Assembly: GCA_019136335.1 (NCBI GenBank)
Contig: JAGVUK010000296.1
Location: forward strand, 1-6,089
Direction of reading: 5' to 3'
Source: Methanomicrobiales archaeon
GTDB taxonomy: Archaea; Halobacteriota; Methanomicrobia; Methanomicrobiales; Methanoculleaceae
Length of the DNA: 6,089 nt
Made by a program: the position numbers and the translations under genes. The notes beneath the pieces were generated by a model that did not search any database, had not been told where the DNA came from, and worked only from the letters and a program-made list of their open reading frames with translations. Below are positions 1 to 5,452 of the stretch, in pieces (position 1 is the first letter of the stretch; each line of letters begins with the position of its first letter).

Positions 1-49
1 CGCCTGGCTTTTAACCAGGTGGTCGGGGGTTCAAATCCCCTTGGGCCCG
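1..49 (+). tRNA. tRNA-Lys (anticodon UUU), 3' part, cut by the window edge
   Basis: The anticodon arm, T arm and 3' acceptor strand are visible. The anticodon stem pairs CCTGG (3-7) with CCAGG (15-19) around the seven-base loop CTTTTAA (8-14), placing anticodon TTT at 10-12, which reads lysine codons AAA/AAG. A short variable region follows. The T stem is GGGGG (25-29) with CCCCT (37-41), including one G-U pair, around loop TTCAAAT (30-36). TGGGCCC (42-48) is the 3' acceptor strand and G49 the discriminator base. CCA is not encoded, so it would be added after transcription. The D arm and 5' acceptor strand lie outside the window. It points the same way as the polymerase genes and may share their transcript, because no strong T-run terminator separates them. 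Confidence 0.92.
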
Positions 50-72
50 TTGCCATGGGCGATGTCTATGGA

Positions 73-80
73 TTTTAACA
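73..80 (+). promoter_or_regulatory. possible weak TATA-like element upstream of rpoH
   Basis: TTTTAACA is the most AT-rich stretch in the 79-base gap between the tRNA and rpoH. If it were an archaeal TATA box, transcription would begin about 25 bases downstream, near 100-105, just before the rpoH ribosome binding site. It is a poor match to the TTTATATA consensus and no clear BRE precedes it. The four Ts could equally act as a weak terminator for the tRNA, or mean nothing. No other promoter candidate was seen in 50-128. Confidence 0.2.
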
Positions 81-115
81 AGGTGATGCATCTGATACGC
101 AACTCTTTCGTCGGT

Positions 116-121
116 GAGGTG
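116..121 (+). promoter_or_regulatory. rpoH ribosome binding site
   Basis: GAGGTG is complementary to the CACCUC at the 3' end of archaeal 16S rRNA and lies 7 bases before the ATG at 129. It decides the rpoH start: an in-frame GTG at 114 would put this site inside the gene and has no site of its own. Confidence 0.85.
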
Positions 122-128
122 TAAGGCG

Positions 129-380
129 ATGGGCACTCCACTTGACGTACTCAACCATGAGATGGTTCCGGACCATCAGATTATGGGCGAAGAAGAGGTC
201 GCGGACCTTCTTGCGACGTACCATATCTCTTTAGAACAATTGCCAAAAATTTACCATGACGATCCTGCAGTCAAAGCTATCGGGGGCGATGTCGGGAACG
301 TCATCCGGATTACTCGTGACAGCCGCACAGCAGGCAGGGCCGAAGCCTACCGCCTTGTCATGAAGAGACCGAAGAAATAA
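129..380 (+). CDS. rpoH: DNA-directed RNA polymerase subunit H (Rpb5 C-terminal homologue)
   Basis: This encodes the small RNA polymerase subunit H, which corresponds to the C-terminal domain of eukaryotic Rpb5 and sits at the downstream DNA jaw next to A'/A''. The 83 residues fit the usual archaeal length of roughly 75-85. Visible family features are NHEMVPDH (9-16), a short helical region, LPKIYHDDPAVKAIG (38-52), and the C-terminal strand region with VIRITRDSRTAG (58-69) and EAYRLVM (72-78). The ATG at 129 is preferred to the in-frame GTG at 114 because the ribosome binding site GAGGTG lies between them. It is the first gene of the cluster, 24 bases before rpoB'', which is the standard archaeal order. 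By my count it is about 52% GC, clearly lower than the rest of the operon. Confidence 0.96.
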   Translation: MGTPLDVLNHEMVPDHQIMGEEEVADLLATYHISLEQLPKIYHDDPAVKAIGGDVGNVIRITRDSRTAGRAEAYRLVMKRPKK

Positions 381-391
381 ATCAGAGGCCG

Positions 392-401
392 GGAGCTGAT
401 C
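392..401 (+). promoter_or_regulatory. rpoB'' ribosome binding site
   Basis: GGAGCTGATC matches the ideal archaeal sequence GGAGGTGATC at 9 of 10 positions. Its GCTGA core ends 5 bases before the in-frame CTG at 405. It is about 21 bases from the TTG at 423, too far for normal use. This favours initiation at CTG 405. Confidence 0.75.
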
Positions 402-404
402 CAT

Positions 405-1964
405 CTGTTAGACCGAAGTGTTTTGTCGAGGGCATACTTTTCGCGGGAGCATGTAGCCCGTCACCAGTTAGACTCTTATAACAACTTCCTCCTGCACAAC
501 CTTCAGAAAGTTGTCGATGAACAACGTATTATTGAGACCGATATCGAGACCCGTGGAAAGGGCAAAGAAGCCGTATGGGTTGAACTGGGCAGTATCGAGG
601 TGAAGAAACCCCGTGTCCGCGAGGCGGACGGGTCGCAGTCCGAACTCTTCCCGAGCGAGGCGCGCCTCCGGAACCTCACGTACGCGGCACCCATTCAACT
701 CGACATGACGCTTGTCCAGGGCGAAGAACCGCAGGACCCGATCGTCACCATCATCGGGCAGCTGCCGGTGATGGTGGGATCAGCCGCCTGCAACCTCTAT
801 AACATGAGCGACGCCGAGCGGACCGCGCACGGCGAGGACCCGCTCGACCCCGGCGGCTACTTCATCGTCAACGGCACCGAGCGGGTGCTGATGACGCTTG
901 AGGACCTTGCCTCGAACAAGATCATGACCGAGTTCACCGAGCGCTACAACGAGCGGATCTACGTAGCGAAGGTCTTCTCGCAGTTCCGGGGTTACCGGGC
1001 GCTCGTGATCGTTGAGCGGAACAGGAAGAACCTGCTTGAGGTCTCGTTCCCCTCGGTCGCCGGGCACCTCCGGTTCGTCGACCTGATGCGGGCGCTGGGG
1101 CTCCAGGGCGACCACGACATCGTGGAAGCGGTCTCCACCGATGAAGAGATCCTCACCTTCATGATGCAGAACCTGGAGGAGAGCGAGTGCGACACGGTCG
1201 ACGAAGGCGTCATGTACGTCGGAAAGAAACTCGCGCCGAACCAGACCCGGGACTACCAGCGCAAACGGGCCGAGTTCGTCCTTGACAACTACCTCCTCCC
1301 GCACTTAAACTACCTGATGCCCGTGGGCATAAAAGAGGACGACCCCGGCTACCGGCCGGCCGTCGAGGGCGTCCGCCTCGCAAAGGCGCACTTCCTCGGC
1401 CGCATGGCCGAGGCCTGCTTTGACCTGGTGCTTGACCGGCGCCGGATCGACGACAAGGACCACTACGCGAACAAGCGGCTGAAACTTGCCGGCGACCTGA
1501 TGGAAGACCTCTTCCGGATATCGCTCAACCGCTTGACGCGCGACGTGAAATACCAGCTCGAGCGGGCCAGCATGCGCCACCGCGACCTCTCGATCGGCAC
1601 CGCGGTGCGCGCGGACGTCCTGACCGAACGGCTGCTGCACCCGCTTGCCACCGGCAACTGGGTGGGCGGGCGCACCGGCGTCTCGCAGCTCCTGGACCGG
1701 GTCGATCACATGGCGGTGCTCTCGCACCTCCGGCGCGTGATCTCACCGCTCTCCCGCTCGCAGCCTCACTTCGAGGCCCGTGACCTGCACCCCACCCAGT
1801 GGGGCCGGATCTGTCCGAGCGAGACCCCTGAGGGGCCGAACTGCGGGCTGGTGAAGAACTTCGCCCAGATGGTCGAGATCAGCAAGGGCGTCATCGACGA
1901 AGAGGAAGTGAAGAACGTTCTCTACGATATGGGCGTCATCGCCCTCCGGAGGGAGACGGCATGA
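405..1964 (+). CDS. rpoB2: DNA-directed RNA polymerase subunit B'' (N-terminal half of split beta)
   Basis: This encodes the N-terminal half of the RNA polymerase beta-like subunit, forming the protrusion, lobe and fork on one side of the cleft; with B' it equals bacterial beta or Rpb2. Starting at CTG 405 it has 519 residues beginning MLDRSVLSRAYF. Conserved features are RHQLDSYN near 19-26, GGYFIVNGTERVL (about 150-162), DKDHYANKRLKLAG (about 350-363), RRVISPL (about 443-449), and the fork region ARDLHPTQWGRICPSETPEG followed by PNCGLVKN (about 458-485). The length fits a family of about 500-530. The frame is open back to the rpoH stop, so the start rests on the ribosome binding site at 392-401. 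TTG at 423 is the alternative and would give 513 residues. The stop overlaps the next start (ATGA), suggesting translational coupling with B', which is needed in equal amount. Identity is certain; the start is less so. Confidence 0.94.
   Translation: MLDRSVLSRAYFSREHVARHQLDSYNNFLLHNLQKVVDEQRIIETDIETRGKGKEAVWVELGSIEVKKPRVREADGSQSELFPSEARLRNLTYAAPIQLDMTLVQGEEPQDPIVTIIGQLPVMVGSAACNLYNMSDAERTAHGEDPLDPGGYFIVNGTERVLMTLEDLASNKIMTEFTERYNERIYVAKVFSQFRGYRALVIVERNRKNLLEVSFPSVAGHLRFVDLMRALGLQGDHDIVEAVSTDEEILTFMMQNLEESECDTVDEGVMYVGKKLAPNQTRDYQRKRAEFVLDNYLLPHLNYLMPVGIKEDDPGYRPAVEGVRLAKAHFLGRMAEACFDLVLDRRRIDDKDHYANKRLKLAGDLMEDLFRISLNRLTRDVKYQLERASMRHRDLSIGTAVRADVLTERLLHPLATGNWVGGRTGVSQLLDRVDHMAVLSHLRRVISPLSRSQPHFEARDLHPTQWGRICPSETPEGPNCGLVKNFAQMVEISKGVIDEEEVKNVLYDMGVIALRRETA
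1948..1953 (+). promoter_or_regulatory. rpoB' ribosome binding site inside the end of rpoB''
   Basis: GGAGGG lies 7 bases before the ATG at 1961 and within the last codons of rpoB''. With the ATGA stop-start overlap it supports both the chosen start and coupled translation of the two beta halves. Confidence 0.75.
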
Positions 1965-3721
1965 GACAATCAAGAGTCTTTGTGGACGGCGCCCTGATCG
2001 GGCTCGTGGACGACCCCCGGGACCTGGTTAGCCGGATCCGCGACATGCGCCGGCGCGGCGAGATCTCACGCGAGATCAACGTCTCCTACAAGGAGTTCAA
2101 CAACGACGTCATCGTCCACACCGATCGCGGGAGAGCGCGCCGGCCCCTGGTCGTGGTCCGGAACGGCAAACCGCAGGTGACCGACGACGAGATCGAGCTC
2201 CTCCGGAAAGGCGAGATGACGTTTGAGAACGTGGTGCAGAAGGGCGCGATCGAATTCGTCGACGCCGAGGAGGAGGAAGACCTCTTCATCGCCATCAACG
2301 AGGCGGATCTCACCCCCGAGCACACACATCTTGAGATCGACCCCTCGCTCATCCTGGGTATCGGGGCGGCGCACGTCCCGTTCCCCGAACACAACGCGAG
2401 TCCCCGTGTCACCATGGGCGCAGGGATGATCAAGCAGGCACTCGGCTTTGGGGCGGCGAACATGAAGCTCCGCCCCGATACCCGGGGGCACATGCTCCAC
2501 TACGTCCAGAAACCCCTCACCTTCACCCAGACCTCCGACGTGATCGGCTCCGACGATCGCCCGGCCGGCCAGAACTTCGTCGTCGCGATCATCTCCTACG
2601 AGGGGTTCAACATTGAAGACGCGCTGATCATCAACCAGGCCTCCATCGACCGGGGCCTCGGGCGTTCGCACTTCTTCCGCACCTACGACGGCGAGGAGCG
2701 GCGGTACCCCGGCGGCCAGGTCGACAAGATCGAGATCCCGGACGAAGAGGTCTCCGGCGCGCACGGCGCGGAGTACTACGCGAACCTCGACGTCGACGGC
2801 ATCATCAGCCCCGAGACGGTCGTCCGCGAGAAAGACGTGCTGATCGGGAAGACCTCCCCGCCGCGGTTCCTCGAAGAGCCGACGAGCGAGCTCATCTCCG
2901 TCGAGAAGAGGCGCGACACGTCGGTCACGATGCGGAGCAACGAGCACGGCATCGTTGACACCGTCATCATCACCGAGGGCGAGAACTCCTCGCACCTCGT
3001 GAAGGTCCGGACCCGGGACCTCCGGGTGCCGGAGGTGGGCGACAAGTTCGCGTCCCGGCACGGCCAGAAGGGCGTCATCGGGCTGATTCAGCCTGCGGCG
3101 GATATGCCGTTCACCGAGTCGGGCATGACGCCCGACCTGATCATCAACCCCCACGCGGTCCCGAGCCGTATGACCATCGGGCATATGCTCGAGATGCTGG
3201 GCGGCAAGGTCGGCTCCCTCGAGGGCCGGCGGATCGACCTCGGCTTTGCCCACAACGGCCGCGAAGTGATGTATGACGGCGTCACCGGGCGGCAGTTTGC
3301 GGCCGACATCTACATCGGCGTCATCTACTACCAGAAGCTCTACCACATGGTCTCGAGCAAGATGCACGCGCGGTCGCGCGGCCCCGTGCAGGTCCTCACC
3401 CGGCAGCCGACCGAAGGGCGTGCGCGTGAGGGCGGTCTCCGGTTCGGTGAGATGGAGCGGGACGTGATGATCGGCCACGGTGCGGCCATGGCCTTGAAAG
3501 AGCGGCTGCTCGACGAGTCGGACAAGGTGACCCAGTGGGTCTGCGCGAAGTGCGGCATGGTGGCGATGCTTGACCGGAAGCGGAAGGTGACGCGCTGTCT
3601 TGCCTGCGGCAGCGAGACTGACATCTATCCTGTCGAGATGAGCTACGCTTTCAAGCTCCTCCTCGACGAGATGAAGAGCATGGGCATCGCTCCCCGCCTG
3701 CGGCTCGACGATATGGTATAA
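1961..3721 (+). CDS. rpoB1: DNA-directed RNA polymerase subunit B' (C-terminal half of split beta)
   Basis: This encodes the C-terminal half of the beta-like subunit: external domains, the hybrid-binding wall, and the anchor and clamp contacts near the active site. The 586 residues are complete and close to the family's usual size of about 600. Seen in order are GAGMIKQALG (153-162), SYEGFNIEDALI (212-223), VGDKFASRHGQKG (359-371), NPHAVPSRMTIGHMLE (396-411), QVLTRQPTEGRAREGG (477-492) continuing to LRFGEMERD (493-501), and a C-terminal zinc-binding site C528/C531 and C546/C549. E219 and D220 match the acidic pair of Rpb2 near the second metal, and the KFASRHGQKG lysines contact the RNA-DNA hybrid or nucleotide in the family. 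Start ATG 1961 overlaps the rpoB'' stop and has a well-spaced ribosome binding site. rpoA' follows after 21 bases. Nothing appears broken. Confidence 0.97.
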   Translation: MRQSRVFVDGALIGLVDDPRDLVSRIRDMRRRGEISREINVSYKEFNNDVIVHTDRGRARRPLVVVRNGKPQVTDDEIELLRKGEMTFENVVQKGAIEFVDAEEEEDLFIAINEADLTPEHTHLEIDPSLILGIGAAHVPFPEHNASPRVTMGAGMIKQALGFGAANMKLRPDTRGHMLHYVQKPLTFTQTSDVIGSDDRPAGQNFVVAIISYEGFNIEDALIINQASIDRGLGRSHFFRTYDGEERRYPGGQVDKIEIPDEEVSGAHGAEYYANLDVDGIISPETVVREKDVLIGKTSPPRFLEEPTSELISVEKRRDTSVTMRSNEHGIVDTVIITEGENSSHLVKVRTRDLRVPEVGDKFASRHGQKGVIGLIQPAADMPFTESGMTPDLIINPHAVPSRMTIGHMLEMLGGKVGSLEGRRIDLGFAHNGREVMYDGVTGRQFAADIYIGVIYYQKLYHMVSSKMHARSRGPVQVLTRQPTEGRAREGGLRFGEMERDVMIGHGAAMALKERLLDESDKVTQWVCAKCGMVAMLDRKRKVTRCLACGSETDIYPVEMSYAFKLLLDEMKSMGIAPRLRLDDMV

Positions 3722-3723
3722 GA

Positions 3724-3730
3724 GAGGGGG
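3724..3730 (+). promoter_or_regulatory. weak, distant ribosome binding site for rpoA'
   Basis: GAGGGGG lies in the 21-base gap after rpoB', 12 bases before the ATG at 3743, which is longer than usual. A later ATG (residue 23) has GGAGAT upstream, but starting there would remove the conserved FGLFSPKEIRKMSV segment, so 3743 stands. Confidence 0.45.
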
Positions 3731-3742
3731 CGCAATCAAACT

Positions 3743-5452
3743 ATGACCAGTCCAAAACGTGTTGGAAGGATCGAGTTCGGGCTCTTCTCCCCGAAGGAGA
3801 TCCGTAAAATGAGCGTCCGGAAGATCATCTGGGCGGACACCTACGACGACGACGGGTTTCCGTACCCGCAGGGTCTGATGGACCTGAACCTGGGCGTCAT
3901 CGACCCCGGTCTCCGGTGCAAGACCTGCGACCAGAAGGCGGCCGACTGTCCGGGCCACTTCGGGCACATCGAGCTCGCAAAACCCGTCATCCACGTCGGC
4001 TACACCCGGCTGATCCGGAAACTCCTCCGGGTGACCTGCCGGTCCTGTTCCCGGCTGCTGATGACGGCCGAAGAGGTCGAGAAGGTCGTCGGCCCTGACG
4101 ACAGCGAACTCTCCGGGGATATCGTCTCCGAGAAAGACATCAAGAAGGAGCGGGTCTGCCCCCACTGCGGGGAGCAGCAGCTCAAGATCAACTTCGAGAA
4201 ACCCACCACCTTCTCTGAGGTCTTCGTGGAGGATGGGAGGAAGATCGAGCACAAGCTGACCCCGGCCGACATCAGAGCGCGCCTGGAAAAGATCCCGGAC
4301 GACGACCTGCGGGTGATGGGGGTCAACCCGGACGTTGCGCGGCCGGAGTGGACGATCCTCACCGTCCTCCCGGTCCCCCCGGTCACGATGCGCCCCTCGA
4401 TCATCCTCGAGAACGGACAGCGGTCCGAGGACGACCTGACCCACAAGCTCGTGGACATCATCCGGATCAACCAGCGGTTCAAGGAGAACCAGGACGCCGG
4501 TGCGCCCCAGCTGATCATCGAGGACCTCTGGGAACTCCTGCAGTACCACGTCACCACCTACCTCGACAACGAGGTGGCGGGGTGCCCGCCCGCCCGGCAC
4601 CGGAGCGGCCGGCCCTTAAAGACCCTCTCGCAGCGGCTCAAGGGGAAGGAGGGACGGTTCCGCGGTTCGCTCTCGGGGAAGCGTGTGAACTTCTCCGCCC
4701 GTACGGTGATCTCCCCCGACCCGAACCTCTCCATCACCGAGGTCGGGATCCCGCTTGCCATCGCAAACGAGATGACCGTCCCGGTCAGGGTGACGCAGTT
4801 CAACCTCGAGGAGATGCGGCAGTACATCTTGAACGGCCCCGAGCGCCCCACCATCAGGTCGCCCTGCGGCGCAAACTACGCTATCCGGCCCGATAACCGG
4901 AGGATGCGCCTATCAGACGTGAACCTGGAGACGGTCGCGGAGATGCTTGAACCGGGCTGGACCGTGGAGCGGCAGTTGAAGGACGGGGATATCGTCCTCT
5001 TCAACCGGCAGCCCTCGCTGCACCGGATGAGCATCATGGCCCACCGGATCATCGTGATGGACGGGAAGACCTTCCGGCTGAACCCGGCCGTCTGTCCGCC
5101 CTACAACGCCGACTTCGACGGCGACGAGATGAACCTGCACATCCCGCAGACCGAGGAGGCGCGGGCCGAGGCCGAGATCCTGGTCTCGGTGCAGGCAAAC
5201 ATCCTCTCGCCGAGGACCGGCGGCCCGATCATCGGGGGCATCCACGACCACATATCGGGCATCTTCCTCCTGACCCACCGGGTCCGCCGTTTCGGGAAGG
5301 AGGATACCCTCTACCTCACCCAGCACCTGCCCATCGAGCACCTGCCCGACTCTACCTCACCCAGCACCTGCCCATCGAGCACCTGCCCGAACCGGACCGG
5401 CTGGACGATGCCGGGCACCCGCTCTGGACCAACAAGCAGATCTTCTCGCTGA
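3743..5452 (+). CDS. rpoA1: DNA-directed RNA polymerase subunit A', N-terminal part, prematurely ended by a frameshift
   Basis: RpoA' is the N-terminal portion of the archaeal beta-prime-like subunit and carries the catalytic centre. This frame gives 569 residues against the roughly 850-900 expected. Genuine A' sequence runs to about residue 535: FGLFSPKEIRKMSV (12-25); the clamp zinc site C59, C62, C69, H72; a second site C99, C102, C139, C142; the zipper/lid/rudder region with GRFRGSLSGKRVNFSART (304-321); QPSLHRMS (423-430); and the catalytic loop NADFDGDEMNLH (455-466) with metal-binding D457, D459 and D461. A 41-base tandem duplication then shifts the frame, so residues 536-569 are a Ser/Thr/Pro-rich tail unlike A', ending at TGA 5450-5452. 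The product would have the catalytic triad but no funnel. Authentic sequence continues in another frame from the second repeat copy. Confidence 0.9.
   Translation: MTSPKRVGRIEFGLFSPKEIRKMSVRKIIWADTYDDDGFPYPQGLMDLNLGVIDPGLRCKTCDQKAADCPGHFGHIELAKPVIHVGYTRLIRKLLRVTCRSCSRLLMTAEEVEKVVGPDDSELSGDIVSEKDIKKERVCPHCGEQQLKINFEKPTTFSEVFVEDGRKIEHKLTPADIRARLEKIPDDDLRVMGVNPDVARPEWTILTVLPVPPVTMRPSIILENGQRSEDDLTHKLVDIIRINQRFKENQDAGAPQLIIEDLWELLQYHVTTYLDNEVAGCPPARHRSGRPLKTLSQRLKGKEGRFRGSLSGKRVNFSARTVISPDPNLSITEVGIPLAIANEMTVPVRVTQFNLEEMRQYILNGPERPTIRSPCGANYAIRPDNRRMRLSDVNLETVAEMLEPGWTVERQLKDGDIVLFNRQPSLHRMSIMAHRIIVMDGKTFRLNPAVCPPYNADFDGDEMNLHIPQTEEARAEAEILVSVQANILSPRTGGPIIGGIHDHISGIFLLTHRVRRFGKEDTLYLTQHLPIEHLPDSTSPSTCPSSTCPNRTGWTMPGTRSGPTSRSSR
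5309..5390 (+). repeat. perfect 41-base tandem duplication inside rpoA'
   Basis: Bases 5309-5349 and 5350-5390 are identical over all 41 positions. The flanking bases differ (C5308 against A5349; C5350 against A5391), which fixes the unit at 41. Since 41 is not a multiple of three, the second copy is read in a different frame. Copy 1 in the upstream frame and copy 2 in the downstream frame both encode LYLTQHLPIEHLP. Removing one copy joins the two halves into a single A' frame. Confidence 0.98.
5322..5388 (+). repeat. four copies of the 11-base word AGCACCTGCCC
   Basis: AGCACCTGCCC occurs at 5322-5332, 5337-5347, 5363-5373 and 5378-5388. Within each 41-base unit the two copies are 15 bases apart and stay in frame, encoding the degenerate pair QHLPI/EHLPE. 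One such pair is probably native to the gene; the 41-base duplication doubled it. Short nested repeats like this can promote polymerase slippage or mislead short-read assembly. Confidence 0.9.

Noticed and set aside
114..128. GTG at 114 as the start of rpoH
   Set aside because: The ribosome binding site GAGGTG (116-121) would lie inside the gene, and the extra residues MRCKA are not family-like. ATG 129 is well spaced.
780..1304. 174-residue minus-strand frame inside rpoB''
   Set aside because: It is an antisense shadow of conserved B'' codons, with no ribosome binding site or domain.
1961..1964. Break between B'' and B' as a frameshift or disrupted beta gene
   Set aside because: Split beta is the normal state in methanogens and relatives. 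The ATGA overlap and the ribosome binding site before it show two proper genes.
2066..4600. 844-residue open frame on the minus strand spanning rpoB' and rpoA'
   Set aside because: It lies opposite two strongly conserved polymerase genes and is rich in Asp, Val, His, Leu, Arg and Gly, as expected of the antisense frame of GC-rich codons. No recognisable domain is present.
5309..5390. The duplicated 41-base units as a CRISPR or regulatory repeat array
   Set aside because: There are only two directly abutting copies without spacers, and each encodes the native A' protein sequence in one frame. It is a coding tandem duplication.
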